NCBI GenBank assembly: GCA_016783965.1
Contig: JADHVO010000001.1
Coordinates: 558,001-622,000 of the forward strand
Origin: Alphaproteobacteria bacterium
GTDB lineage: Bacteria > Pseudomonadota > Alphaproteobacteria > Micropepsales > Micropepsaceae
Length of the DNA: 64,000 nucleotides
Reading direction: 5' to 3'
Shown: piece by piece, positions 24,848 through 34,088 of the stretch
Layout: the number at the start of each line of letters is the position of its first letter
Numbering within the stretch: the stretch's first letter is position 1
Notes under the pieces: model-generated
The model's input: the letters and a program-made list of their open reading frames with translations, nothing else
Told to the model about the DNA's origin: nothing
The model's database searches: none
Made by a program: the position numbers and the translations under genes

Positions 24848-26490
24848 ACCTGCGCTATTCGTTCAACGTGGCCGGCCTGCAGCCGGCGCTGCTGGTTCTG
24901 CTGGCATCGGCGGCACTGCAATTCGCCTGCTATGCCCGATGGCCGGGCAGTCCAATGTATGATGTGGGTTACTCCATATTCGCCGCTCAGAATTTTGTCG
25001 CGCACGGGCAATTGAAGTCACTGAACGTGCTGGCGGACTACCACGATGACTTGGCGCAATTCGCTCAGCCGCGATGGATGGTTCACTTTCCGCCGGGCCA
25101 TTCTGTACTCTACGCAGCCGTGATGAGCTTCGGCCTGTCCCCAGGAGCAGCAACAAAAGCATTGGGTCTTGCCGGCATCCTCCTTGGAGGATTCGGCTGG
25201 ATTTGCCTGGCCCGCTTTTTGGGCGCCTGTAAAAGCAGCACAACAGTCTTAGCTACGGCTTATCCGTGGCTGCCTTTCATCGGAACCGTATATCAGCTCT
25301 ACGAAACCGAGCAGGTAGCGATCGCTATCATGCCCTGGTTTTGTCTCTCGCTCTTGCGGATCGATTCCATCGCATCCACACCCTTGTCGAAGCCGCTCGC
25401 CGCGGCGCAGTGGCCCAATCTGGTTATCGCGATCTTCCTGGCGCTGCTCTTGGTGATCGTCAAATACTCCCTGGTGCCGGTCTTCTTGGGAGCGGCGCTC
25501 TATCTGATTTTGCAGGATGGCGCCCGGTTTGGGGCACGCAGCATTTGGTGGAAAGCCGCGGTCGCCGGGCTTCTTATATTTCCGGGGTTGCTGTTTCTGC
25601 TAGTGAACTCCGCCTACGGTCCCCGTGTCCAGGTGGACGACGCACACCATCCTTACTTCGTATTTCAGTTCGCGAGAAATATCCTCAACACTACCATCTC
25701 GGGGACGCTCGGATGGCAAACGGTCGTCCCCCGTTTGTTCAATTTCGCGCGTCTGCCCGTACTGCCGGGATTGATCGACATCCTGTCACTGGCGTCTGTG
25801 GTCGTCTGGATCCTGCATTTCCGGCGCTTTCCGTTGCCCGAACGAACAAGAGCGTTTGGGCTTCTGCTAATTGTGTCAACGATCGCGCTTTGGCTGTCGC
25901 TCGGCGTGTCCACCTACCTTGGCAAACAGGAATGGGATTTTAGTGCGGACGGCCGGCTTTACATGCCGATCACCTTGCTGTGGCTGCTGTGCTGCGTTGC
26001 TTCTCTCGGGCAAATGCGCGCGCGCGATGTGATTCGGTCCCCCGCATTCTACGCCCTGGCGCTTCCTATGCTTCTATCGGCTCTTTTCGAGATTAGAGGT
26101 GGCGCATTGCTCCCGCCAAGTCCGGCAATGCCGCAAAGCGGTCTCGCGTGGACGCTGTCGCACGATCCCGAGCACGCCACCTTTCTGTCGAGATTTGCGT
26201 TGTCCCGTAAAGACAAGCCGGATCTCTTGCTCGCCATGCCCTCGGTCATGAACGAATTGACTGTGCCAAACATCTATAACGGGTTCGCCGTGCCGCCGGG
26301 TCATCGCTACTGGAGCAGCAGGAAACTCGAGGTCTGGGCTCTTTTCGCCCCTTCGCAGGAAAAAGTCGTGCTCGCAGAGTTTTCAGCCGCAAGCATGCAG
26401 CGCATCGTCACGCCGCCACACTTTCCCTTTGTGTTTTTCATATTCAAGTTTGCGCCAGACCGAGTGATCCACGGTGTCCGGTCCACATAG
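24844..26490 (+). CDS. GT-C-type integral membrane glycosyltransferase (ArnT/PMT-like)
   Basis: 548 residues and about 11 hydrophobic segments. After the first membrane helix comes PGSPMYDVGYSIFAAQNFVA, matching the GT-C periplasmic loop with its catalytic-type Asp, and later VHFPPGHSVLYAAVMSF, like the PPGYP motif of ArnT and PMT relatives. The enzymes use polyprenyl-phosphate sugars and act on the periplasmic side. It is the last gene of the coupled set. The acceptor might be the product of the neighbouring UbiA/RiPP genes, but this is context-based inference. Weak similarity to other polytopic proteins cannot be excluded. Confidence 0.7.
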   Translation: MNLRYSFNVAGLQPALLVLLASAALQFACYARWPGSPMYDVGYSIFAAQNFVAHGQLKSLNVLADYHDDLAQFAQPRWMVHFPPGHSVLYAAVMSFGLSPGAATKALGLAGILLGGFGWICLARFLGACKSSTTVLATAYPWLPFIGTVYQLYETEQVAIAIMPWFCLSLLRIDSIASTPLSKPLAAAQWPNLVIAIFLALLLVIVKYSLVPVFLGAALYLILQDGARFGARSIWWKAAVAGLLIFPGLLFLLVNSAYGPRVQVDDAHHPYFVFQFARNILNTTISGTLGWQTVVPRLFNFARLPVLPGLIDILSLASVVVWILHFRRFPLPERTRAFGLLLIVSTIALWLSLGVSTYLGKQEWDFSADGRLYMPITLLWLLCCVASLGQMRARDVIRSPAFYALALPMLLSALFEIRGGALLPPSPAMPQSGLAWTLSHDPEHATFLSRFALSRKDKPDLLLAMPSVMNELTVPNIYNGFAVPPGHRYWSSRKLEVWALFAPSQEKVVLAEFSAASMQRIVTPPHFPFVFFIFKFAPDRVIHGVRST

Positions 26491-27160
26491 ACGGAGGTCC
26501 TCAGACAACGGCCGAATCGCGCGCAAGCGCCGCCACCTCGCTGTTGCCAAGGCGGATACCCAGGCTGCTACGCGTGGTGCACGGCGGTCCCGCAACGGCG
26601 GTCGCGATCGGCTTGCTGCGATCCAGCGTGGTGATCGCCGCGTTGTGCAGGATCGTGTCCGGCCCAATCAACGCCGGCAGGTTCAGCGATACGGCGACCG
26701 CCGATCTACGCTGGCGTGTGCTGCTGTTTGCGTTCCTTTATCGCAACGCGGTCAAGGTGGTCGATCGCTTCAGCCTGCCGCTCAATCGAGTGGTCGAAGT
26801 TGCACGGCAGATCGACGTCTAGGCGCGCTGGTCAACAGTCCGTGCTGACCTTGTGTGAGGGCGCTCGTGCACGACGATGACCTCTCCGCGAGGTGAATCG
26901 CCAGGCTGAAACAAAAACGGACCGCATGCCACCCGCGATTTTGCGGGATAAGTGCGGTGCGGCCCATGGGCCAATCGGAACTCTCTAAAGCGCTGGCTCG
27001 GGCACTCTCGGCTTGAAAGCACAATAATCTATTGTGATGCGGTGGGCATGGAGGAACGCTCGTTGGTGGATAGGATGTGGAAATGAGGAGCGAAAGTCTT
27101 ATGTCGCAAATGGGTCATATGGCACGGACAGGCTAGCGGGGCGGTTTAGGAACAACCAAA
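26491..27160. other. Gene-poor stretch after the RiPP cluster
   Basis: I see no recognisable gene. One open frame on the plus strand at 26544-26822 (92 codons; with hydrophobic GPATAVAIGLLRSSVVIAAL and ending VVEVARQIDV) could be a small membrane protein or a gene fragment, but it has no clear ribosome-binding site. A short frame near 27049 (MEERSLVDRMWK) also lacks support. Confidence 0.4.
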
Positions 27161-27562
27161 ATGGGGACACATCCGCCGACGATTATCGGCCCCGATCTCG
27201 TCATACGGGGCACAGTGCGATCGTCCGGTACTGTTCGAATCGACGGACGGATCGAGGGTGAGGTGAATGCAGCGCTGGTTGTCGTCGGCGAGCACGCCTC
27301 GGTGCAGGGCGACATCTCCGCCGAGGATTTGACAGTGCGCGGCGAAGTCCAGGGCACGGTCGTAGCCCACAAAGCGCTCATTGTTGCAGGGGCGCGCGTC
27401 GAGGCCACGGTTCGGCACACATCGCTCACAGTGCAATCTGGTGCGCGCATTGATGGTGATTTCCGCAGGATTACTGCGATCACTGCGCATACTGCTCCGG
27501 CCGCGGTGTCCCGCGCGGCGATGGCGGGCGGTAGTGGTCAGGAAGCGTACGCTATTTCCTAG
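27161..27562 (+). CDS. Bactofilin
   Basis: A 133-residue polymer-forming cytoskeletal protein. The compact beta-helix repeats are visible: GPDLVIRGTVRSSGTVRIDG, RIEGEVNAALVVVGEHASVQ and SAEDLTVRGEVQGTVVAHKA. Bactofilins self-assemble into filaments at the membrane and localise cell-wall or polysaccharide enzymes. The length fits the family. It stands alone here, so no client can be named. Confidence 0.88.
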   Translation: MGTHPPTIIGPDLVIRGTVRSSGTVRIDGRIEGEVNAALVVVGEHASVQGDISAEDLTVRGEVQGTVVAHKALIVAGARVEATVRHTSLTVQSGARIDGDFRRITAITAHTAPAAVSRAAMAGGSGQEAYAIS

Positions 27563-27811
27563 CGACGTGCGCCAATGCCGGCACCAGTCGTCCCGAGCGT
27601 GAATGATCCACGCTCCATGCTGAGAGTCAGCAACGCTGCTAACAGCCGTCCACGGTTACCGTCTTTACAACCCTTTTGAAATCATCATCGCCGGACACAC
27701 CATTCCGTCGTGGGCCAGTTGGCCGGGAGCCGGCGCAGCAGCGCTCCTGGGCTTAATGGTACTGATCGAGTCGCGGCGATAGCATGCGCATGAGGGCTTT
27801 ACCCGCTTCCG
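27563..27811. other. Intergenic, possible fragment of a small membrane protein
   Basis: On the plus strand, about 27620-27781, an open frame without a start codon reads YRLYNPFEIIIAGHTIPSW and then an Ala/Leu-rich helix ending LIESRR before a TAG stop. It may be the end of a small membrane protein gene that has lost its beginning. No other feature is seen. Confidence 0.3.
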
Positions 27812-29143
27812 CTACGCTCGCAATGCTTTGAACGTCGCACGCACATCGGACACGAAAAGCGCTGGCTGCTCCCACGCCGCAAAGTGCGTACCAATAGGAT
27901 GACTGCCGTAATAGGCGAGCTTCACGTAGGCCTTCTCGGACCAGCTTCTCGGCGCTTGGTAAATCTCTTCGGCGAACGCACTTACGCCGACCGGAAGCTT
28001 GACTCCGCGAACGTCGAAGAAGCCGCCAGGCGGCAAATTATGGGTCGTGTCCCAGTAAAGACGGGCCGAAGAGACCGCCGTGTTCGTAAGCCAATAAAGC
28101 GTGATGTTGTCCAGAACATCGTCACGGCTGAGGCCTTCCTGCTTGCCGTCAAAAACGCGCACGATCATCCGGTAGCTGCGAATATCGTGATCGAGAATCC
28201 AGCCCGCGAGGCCGACGGGCGAGTCCGCGAGCCCATATAGCGTTTGCGGCCGCAGCGACATCTCGTTCGCATAGCCCAGCCCGTTCTTGTAAAAGTCATC
28301 GAGCTGATCCCACGCATGCTTTTCGTCCGGCGAAAGCCCAGCGGGTGGTGGACCCCCTGCAGATAGCGCCTTCGAGACATCAGGTGGCACTGTTGCCGCC
28401 ATGTTGGTGTGGATGCCGAGCAAGCCGGGCGGCTCCTGCAGCGCCATCACTTCCGAAATCGCGTTACCCCAATCGCCGCCTTGCGCTACGTACTTGGTGT
28501 AGCCGAGCTGCTGCATCAGCACCGCCCACGCTTTCGCGATGGTGACGGGATTCCATCCCGGCTTCGTCGGTTTGCCCGAAAAGCCGTAGCCCGGCAACGA
28601 AGGGATCACGACATGGAATGCGTCGGCTGCTGTGCCGCCGTGCGCCGTAGGATTGGTCAGCGGCTCGATGACCTTCAATTGTTCAATGATGGAGCCGGGC
28701 CATCCGTGGGTGATGATGATGGGCAGCGCGTGTTCGTATTTGGAGCGGACATGGATGAAGTGAATATCGAGGCCATCGATATTGATCAGGAAATTCGGCA
28801 GGGCGTTGATCTTTGCCTCGCATTTGCGCCAGTCGTGCTCGGTGGCCCAATAGTGCGCGAGCTTTTGCATAGTCGCGAGCTGAACGCCCTGTGTGTCGCC
28901 TGGCACTTGTTCCCGGTCGGGCCATTTGGTCGCCAATACACGCTTCTTCAGGTCGGCGAGTTCGTCTTTCGTGGCCTCGTAGTGGAACGGGCGGATTGCA
29001 GCATTGGTCGCGGTCATCTTGCGTTTCCCTTGAGTTGGTTCAGAGGCGTTGGCTGACTTGAGGCCAAGAAAGCCGGCGGCGCCCGCGGCTGCGGTACCGG
29101 CGAGTAGTTTGCGTCTGTCAAAAGGTGAAAGTCGTTCGGGCAT
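27812..29143 (-). CDS. Tat-exported epoxide hydrolase (EHN / alpha-beta hydrolase)
   Basis: About 443 residues. The start at 29143 is favoured because GGAG lies seven bases upstream. A Tat signal is seen as SPFDRRKLLAGTAAAGAAGF. The EHN domain follows (RPFHYEATKDELADLKKRV, ATKWPDREQ), then the hydrolase fold with the oxyanion motif THGWPGSIIEQ, nucleophile Asp in AQGGDWGNAIS and catalytic His in GTHFAAWEQPALF. Microsomal-type epoxide hydrolases open epoxides to diols. Export to the periplasm is uncommon but recurrent in this family. It is monocistronic here; the substrate is unknown. Confidence 0.9.
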   Translation of the reverse strand: MPERLSPFDRRKLLAGTAAAGAAGFLGLKSANASEPTQGKRKMTATNAAIRPFHYEATKDELADLKKRVLATKWPDREQVPGDTQGVQLATMQKLAHYWATEHDWRKCEAKINALPNFLINIDGLDIHFIHVRSKYEHALPIIITHGWPGSIIEQLKVIEPLTNPTAHGGTAADAFHVVIPSLPGYGFSGKPTKPGWNPVTIAKAWAVLMQQLGYTKYVAQGGDWGNAISEVMALQEPPGLLGIHTNMAATVPPDVSKALSAGGPPPAGLSPDEKHAWDQLDDFYKNGLGYANEMSLRPQTLYGLADSPVGLAGWILDHDIRSYRMIVRVFDGKQEGLSRDDVLDNITLYWLTNTAVSSARLYWDTTHNLPPGGFFDVRGVKLPVGVSAFAEEIYQAPRSWSEKAYVKLAYYGSHPIGTHFAAWEQPALFVSDVRATFKALRA

Positions 29144-29819
29144 GATCATTCTCCTGGCCTAAGACCGAGGTGAACTGCTCATTCCAACGCGAAGATAACA
29201 GGCGCGCCTTGTAGCCCAATCGAGTGCACCGGCTCAATGCTCGGCGACTACGACTGAACGTCTAATGTTAGGGAACTTCGCGTGCTCAAGAAGCAGGCAC
29301 GACAGTTATCTCGCGACGCCGCTGGCAAGGAAGCAGTTGATTGTATTTCCGATTGACGCGCTCGCTCGATAGGTGAGCCGTGTCGCAACGTGGAGTCCAT
29401 GCCAGTGGTGCGGAGCCAGCTTTTTTACAGGGCGCGCGATTATACCCGCGGAAATCACAAGCATCTTGTTCATAGCGTGGTGGGACGCATTTCTGAGGGC
29501 CGCTAATTTCGCTCACTCTGTTGGAATTGGCGCCGACCGCGGTGCGACTTTTCGAAAGTTAGGGCCTTAACACGCCGCACCGGATACCGGAGATGAGATC
29601 ACCGACGTTCACGGTCATGTTCGGGGCGTTGTGCAAAGCACATACTCGATATAGTTGCGCCTGCTCTGCGATATTGCATGGAGTGTCGACCCACTCGGTC
29701 AGTACTTGGATAACCAGACTAGGGCACTCGTAGAGATTGCTGGACAGAAATGACACAATTCTGGTCGCGGGTCTCGGCTTGTCACTAGCCGCCATATTCC
29801 GCTTCGCTGAAAGCTAGCT
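29144..29819. other. Gene-poor stretch
   Basis: About 670 bases without a recognisable gene. The frames at 29286-29516 and 29559-29795 (minus strand) lack similarity to anything I know and have ordinary base composition; I do not support either. Confidence 0.45.
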
Positions 29820-30173
29820 CTAGTGGCCGAACGCTTGTCTCTTTCTGATTGCAACAAGCTTCTTCACAAGTGCCTTCGGTAGCGGCTTGTCGATCGGGAA
29901 CAGCAGGACTCCCTTCGAAGTCTTGTACTTGGAGAGTGCGTCCTCTAGCTCAGGAATAACGGAACCACTGTGGGGCAGATAGCTGAGGTGGTTCTTGAAG
30001 GCTGCAAATCCAGCAATTACTTGGCCTTGGACCCTGAAGGCTGGCATTCCGTAGGAGATACACTGCTCCGCTTCGGGGATGAGGTCGAGGATCGTTCGAC
30101 GTAGCGCCGCAAGCGTGCGGCGTTTCGGCTGCTCCAATGAAGCCAAGTACTTGTCAATTTCTCTCTTGGACAT
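29820..30173 (-). CDS. DUF1801 (YdhG-like) domain protein
   Basis: About 117 residues of the DUF1801/YdhG fold: SKREIDKYLASLEQPKRRTL, PEAEQCISYGMPAFRVQGQV, GFAAFKNHLSYLPHSG and a closing GVLLFPIDKPLPKALV. These small cytosolic proteins have no settled function. The start at 30173 is chosen by family length; the frame opens five codons earlier at 30188. It is divergent from the membrane protein at 30273. Confidence 0.85.
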   Translation of the reverse strand: MSKREIDKYLASLEQPKRRTLAALRRTILDLIPEAEQCISYGMPAFRVQGQVIAGFAAFKNHLSYLPHSGSVIPELEDALSKYKTSKGVLLFPIDKPLPKALVKKLVAIRKRQAFGH

Positions 30174-30272
30174 CGGAGCAGCGTACATTAGGGGCCAATG
30201 GAACGCCCACCTGCGCTTGTCGCCGCGCCAATGCTATGCTTCGCGCTGTCGACGACGGGAGGGCAACAGCAT

Positions 30273-31019
30273 ATGTCGAGCGAGGCCTCTGAACTCGGTG
30301 TCGGGGTAGCGCGTGGAAGGGCGACGATCCGGACCCGCGGTAGCTTCTTTTTCATCGCGCACGTGATGCTTCTCATCATCGTTCTCTTAGGTTTCGCACC
30401 GAGCTTCTATCTGCGCGCAGCCTTCCACCACACCGGACCGCTTCCTGCTCTGCTTTATGTACACGGCACGGCACTGACCGTCTGGTTCGTGCTCACCGTG
30501 GTGCAAGGCTGGTTGATGCGCTCGCACCGAAGTCAATTGCACCAGCAACTCGGATACTATGCGGCGGCCTACGCGGCCGTCGTGATCGTTCTCGGTGTGC
30601 TTGCGAATCTGATGTTGATCTCGCAGATCGACTCGCCCGCGGACGGCGAGAACATCGTCGTCTGGGGGAACTTCTTCGCTTTGGCAATCTTCGCGACCTT
30701 GGTATCGCTCGCTGTCGTGTTTCGGAAGAAACCAGACGCACACAAACGCCTGATGTTGCTCGCATCGATATCTATTGTGGGTCCAGCCCTGGCACGGTTG
30801 CCGCGGTGGCCCATCTTCGCGGGTGGGCTGGAGGCCGGTAGGAACTACGCGATCGGCGGGCTACTCGTCATGTTGGCCTTGCTGCTCATCTATGACGTGA
30901 TCGTACGAAAGAAGCCTCATCGTGCGACTTGGGGTGGAGCACTCGTGATTCTCGGAACGCTTGTCGGCGCCGTGTTTCTCGGCCTCACTGGCATCGGCTA
31001 TCACCTCCTACATGGATAG
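30273..31019 (+). CDS. Conserved membrane protein, about seven helices
   Basis: A polytopic inner-membrane protein of about 248 residues. The ATG at 30273 is favoured by GGAGG ten bases upstream, even though an open frame extends to 30198. Helices begin with FFFIAHVMLLIIVLLGFAPS. Conserved-looking pieces are LLYVHGTALTVWFVLTVVQ, SQLHQQLGYYAAAYAAVVIV and KKPDAHKRLMLLASISIVGP, a pattern with conserved His residues in helices as in haem- or quinone-binding membrane proteins. I know the general pattern from uncharacterised proteobacterial proteins but no function. Confidence 0.75.
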   Translation: MSSEASELGVGVARGRATIRTRGSFFFIAHVMLLIIVLLGFAPSFYLRAAFHHTGPLPALLYVHGTALTVWFVLTVVQGWLMRSHRSQLHQQLGYYAAAYAAVVIVLGVLANLMLISQIDSPADGENIVVWGNFFALAIFATLVSLAVVFRKKPDAHKRLMLLASISIVGPALARLPRWPIFAGGLEAGRNYAIGGLLVMLALLLIYDVIVRKKPHRATWGGALVILGTLVGAVFLGLTGIGYHLLHG

Positions 31020-31102
31020 ACGCGCTGCCTGGGCGAGGTTCTCGCTGCGAGATTGCGCATCCAGTCGAGAGCGGTGCCGATACTAAAGGCTCAGAGCGTC
31101 CT

Positions 31103-31282
31103 CTAAAGCATGGCATCGATGTCGCCCAAGCAGCGGGGCGCGCTAGGGTACCACGTAGGTTCAGGGGCAGAGCGTGCCAAGCCGTCGGAGGATGCCTCAC
31201 CTTCTCGTTCGGCATCCGCCAGCAAAATGTTGGCTAATTCGCGAGCCGCGCGTTCGTGCTGTGGCAGCATTCGGTGGGACAT
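31103..31282 (-). CDS. Possible small protein, 59 residues
   Basis: An ATG at 31282 with AAGGA two bases upstream (short spacing) opens a 59-codon frame beginning MSHRMLPQHERAARELANIL and ending GDIDAML. The first half is a charged amphipathic helix. There is no known family. It lies in the otherwise empty 31020-31425 gap and could equally be a gene remnant. Confidence 0.3.
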   Translation of the reverse strand: MSHRMLPQHERAARELANILLADAEREGEASSDGLARSAPEPTWYPSAPRCLGDIDAML

Positions 31283-31425
31283 GGTCCTTCGCGCGCCTCA
31301 CTCCCGACACTCGACTGGCAACTGATGGCTGAGGCCGAACGCGAGCGCGATATGATGAAGACGCATGTCGGCTCCTTCTGCCTTCGCCATTTCCGCTTTG
31401 CGAACTTGTCGATCAGGATAGGACC

Positions 31426-32163
31426 TCAGCCTACGCGCCACCCGCCGTTGACCGGGATCACCGCGCCCGTGACGAAGGAGCCGGAGTCTGAAGCGAGCCA
31501 GAGGACGGCGCCGGCGATGTCGGCTGGCGTTCCCGGCCGTCCCATCGGGGTCTGGGCGACGATCGCCGAAATCCACTCGTTCGGCCACGCGCCGGTGAAG
31601 CCCGTGTCGGCGATGAACCCCGGCGCGATGACGTTCGCCGTGATCCCGCGCGGCGCCAATTCGCGGGCCAGCGCAAACGTCAACCCGTGCAGGCCGGATT
31701 TCGCCGCCGCATAGGCGATGGCGCCTGGCCGGCTGCCGCCGGTCTGCGCGCCGATCGACCCGATGTTGATGACCCGGCCGCCGGGGCTGGCGAGCTTCGG
31801 CCCAGCGACCTGGGTCGTCAGAAAGCTTCCCTTGAGGTTCGCCTGGATCACGGCGTCCCAGTTCGCTTCCGCATCCGCGGCCGGCGTGGCCAGGCTGACG
31901 GGGCGAATAAAGCCCGCCGCGTTGACCAGCACGTCGATGCGGGTGAGTTGAGCCAGCGCCGTCTCGACCTCATCGCGGCGGCCGACATCGGCGCGGCGCC
32001 AAGCGGCACCCTGGCCGAGTCGTTGCGTGGCGGCGCGGAGGCGAGCCTCGTCCCGCCCCACGAGGACGACGCGATAGCCGGCGGCCATCATCGCCTCGGC
32101 GATACCCAGCCCGATGCCGCTCCCGCCACCTGTAATGATCGCAGTCTTCTGATCGATCGACAT
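31426..32163 (-). CDS. Short-chain dehydrogenase/reductase
   Basis: An SDR of 245 residues. The ATG at 32163 has GGGGAG six bases upstream. The cofactor motif is TGGGSGIGLGIAEAM near residue 11, the NAG-type motif is VLVNAAGF, and the catalytic Ser-Tyr-Lys set is in NIGSIGAQTGG and AIAYAAAKSGLHG. The C-terminal IPVNGGWRVG is typical of FabG-like classical SDRs. NAD(P)-dependent oxidation or reduction of an unknown alcohol or ketone. It is divergent from a LysR gene with an operator between them, so LysR control is likely. Confidence 0.9.
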   Translation of the reverse strand: MSIDQKTAIITGGGSGIGLGIAEAMMAAGYRVVLVGRDEARLRAATQRLGQGAAWRRADVGRRDEVETALAQLTRIDVLVNAAGFIRPVSLATPAADAEANWDAVIQANLKGSFLTTQVAGPKLASPGGRVINIGSIGAQTGGSRPGAIAYAAAKSGLHGLTFALARELAPRGITANVIAPGFIADTGFTGAWPNEWISAIVAQTPMGRPGTPADIAGAVLWLASDSGSFVTGAVIPVNGGWRVG

Positions 32164-32254
32164 TTCGGCTCCCCTTCGTCTGCCTCGTCTTCGCAAAATG
32201 CCGCGCCACACTGCCTTGGTCCGCATTTTTGCCGCGGAGGAACCCTAGCAAGGG

Positions 32255-32293
32255 ATCAATTAGAGCTTGATAATCAAAATCAGTGATCTTGAT
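32255..32293. promoter_or_regulatory. LysR-type operator (ATCAA-N11-TTGAT plus a second site)
   Basis: ATCAA (32273-32277), 11 bases, TTGAT (32289-32293) is a perfect inverted repeat of the LysR T-N11-A type. A second pair, ATCAA (32255-32259) and TTGAT (32267-32271), sits 18 bases upstream with a 7-base gap. The arrangement resembles the recognition and activation sites of LysR regulators. It ends 11 bases before the lysR start and lies in the divergent SDR/LysR spacer. Confidence 0.75.
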
Positions 32294-32304
32294 ATTGTAG
32301 CGAT

Positions 32305-33183
32305 ATGGAGCTTCGCCACCTTCGCCATTTTCTCGCTGTCGCCGATGAGCTGCACATGGGACGTGCGGCCCAGCGCCTGGGCATGGCGCAACCCCCGCTC
32401 AGCCAGTCGATCGCCCGGCTCGAGGCGGAGCTCGGCGTGCGATTGTTCGATCGCGCCAACCGCCGCCTCACCCTTACCCAGGCCGGCACGGTCTTCATCG
32501 ACGAGGCGCGCGCGTCGGTGCTGCACGCAGACGTGGCCCTCGCGGCGGCACGGGCCGCGGAGCACGGCGCCGCCGGCGTCGTCAGGATCGGGTTCGATTC
32601 TGCCGCTCTCTATGGCCCGCTGCCTGATCGATTGGCGCGGTTGCGGCGTCGGTTGCCAGGCGCCCAGGTCAAGCTCGGCGAGCTTTCGACAAACGATCAA
32701 CTGAGTGCTCTGACGCGCGGCGGCATCGATATCGGCTTTGCCCATCCGCCGTTCGGGACCGGCGATCGGCTCGACATTTTCGACTTACCGGCGCAGACCA
32801 CCATCGCCGCCGTGCCGGACGACAGGCGCGATAGCAATGTCGGGCTGGCCGAGATCGCAGCGCTCGGACTGATCTTGTTCCCCGCCGCCCAAGGACCGGT
32901 GCTGCACGCGCGCATCCTGGACAGCTTCACCACGGCGGGCGTCGATGTCCCCATCGTCCAGGAAGCCAACCGCGCCTTGACCATGCTGGCGCTCGTGTCG
33001 GCAGGCCTCGGCGCGGCGCTGCTGCCGCGATCCGTCCAGCGTCTCACCTTCCAAGGCGTGCGCTACGCCGATATCGCGGGCGCCGACCTCCCCTCCTGGC
33101 CCCTGGCTATGATTGCGCGGCGCAGACCCCAAGCGCCCATCGTCGGCCAGGTCTGGCGGATCTTCTGCGAAGGCGAAGGTTGA
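32305..33183 (+). CDS. LysR-family transcriptional regulator
   Basis: 292 residues. The DNA-binding domain MELRHLRHFLAVADELHMGR, AAQRLGMAQPPLSQSIARLE is classic for the family, followed by a periplasmic-binding-like effector domain from about residue 90. Subfamily features (ELHMGRAAQRLGMAQPPLSQ) recall the BenM/CatM and AlsR branch. The gene is divergent from the SDR, and the operator at 32255-32293 lies between them, so it probably regulates the SDR and itself. Confidence 0.93.
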   Translation: MELRHLRHFLAVADELHMGRAAQRLGMAQPPLSQSIARLEAELGVRLFDRANRRLTLTQAGTVFIDEARASVLHADVALAAARAAEHGAAGVVRIGFDSAALYGPLPDRLARLRRRLPGAQVKLGELSTNDQLSALTRGGIDIGFAHPPFGTGDRLDIFDLPAQTTIAAVPDDRRDSNVGLAEIAALGLILFPAAQGPVLHARILDSFTTAGVDVPIVQEANRALTMLALVSAGLGAALLPRSVQRLTFQGVRYADIAGADLPSWPLAMIARRRPQAPIVGQVWRIFCEGEG

Positions 33184-34088
33184 TGGTGTGAGCTTTCGTA
33201 TCCTGGAGCTTTCAACTTTCGCGATGAAATGCTCGCGCGGCTCGACAAGGCGTGCCCTATCAAGCCCAGGGGCCAGCCGGAAATGGTAGAAACCCGGAAT
33301 AGGCCAGCGCAATGTGCCATGTGCAGTTCGCATGCAAGCGTGAAACCATTTTCGCGAACATAGATATGGTTTGAGATACTGTGAAGCACGCAATCCAACA
33401 ATCGCGCACAACCATCATTGGTGGCATCGAGGGTCGATATTCCGGTGCCTATAATTGCCGCGCGCCGGTCATGCGAACGTCCGCAACAGAGTAACGGGGA
33501 AGCAGCTGCGGCTCAGAAGCCTTTCGTCAACCGCACTCCGAATTGAAGTGGCGGACCGGCATAGCGGAGGGAAATATTCGCAGCAGCAACGTAGTGCAGG
33601 TTTGTGAAGTTGGTGGCGTAGGCCGTAACGTCCCACGAATCCGTCCAGTCGTAGCTGAGCTGCGCGTTCAGGATGTTGCGCGTTGCGCCTCACGGTTCGT
33701 TCTGGTGAGGCCAGCCGGTCTCTGGAGGACGCGAACTGCCTGCCACGCAACCATTCATTTCGAACTCGCTCTCCGGTTTCCTACTAGAGCTTGTGCCCCC
33801 GCCGGGGCGCGTCCGCAGGGGACGACCGTCTTCATATTCCAGCAATCGTCTCGCAGACTCGAGCCAGTCTCTGCCTCACCCGAACCGGTCTCGTGCGACA
33901 CGCCTTGTGCCTCCGTGAAAGAGATTTGGCTGAGCGGAGACACACGGCCAATTTGGTGCCGCTCGACCTCCTGGAGAACTCACATCGTGGCTTCAGAGAC
34001 CGATTGCGCCCGCACCATGCCGCAGAAGTCTGGCGATTTCATCTGTACGCGGAAAATTATTATACCTCAATATCAATAGCTTAGTGTG
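33184..34088. other. Gene-poor stretch before tRNA-Ile2
   Basis: Apart from the TonB-receptor fragment (33513-33689), about 700 bases hold no recognisable gene. Overlapping plus-strand frames near 33543-34084 have no visible family and no ribosome-binding site. The position directly downstream of a tRNA gene (on the minus strand) is a typical place for integration debris. Confidence 0.45.
33513..33689 (-). pseudogene. C-terminal fragment of a TonB-dependent receptor
   Basis: A 58-codon open frame without a start, bounded upstream by a TGA at 33692-33690, reads NILNAQLSYDWTDSWDVTAY, then ATNFTNLHYVAAANISLRYA, and ends PPLQFGVRLTKGF before a stop. This is the last few beta strands and the aromatic terminus of a TonB receptor. 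The rest of the gene is absent on both strands. It therefore marks a deletion or an insertion breakpoint. Confidence 0.78.
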
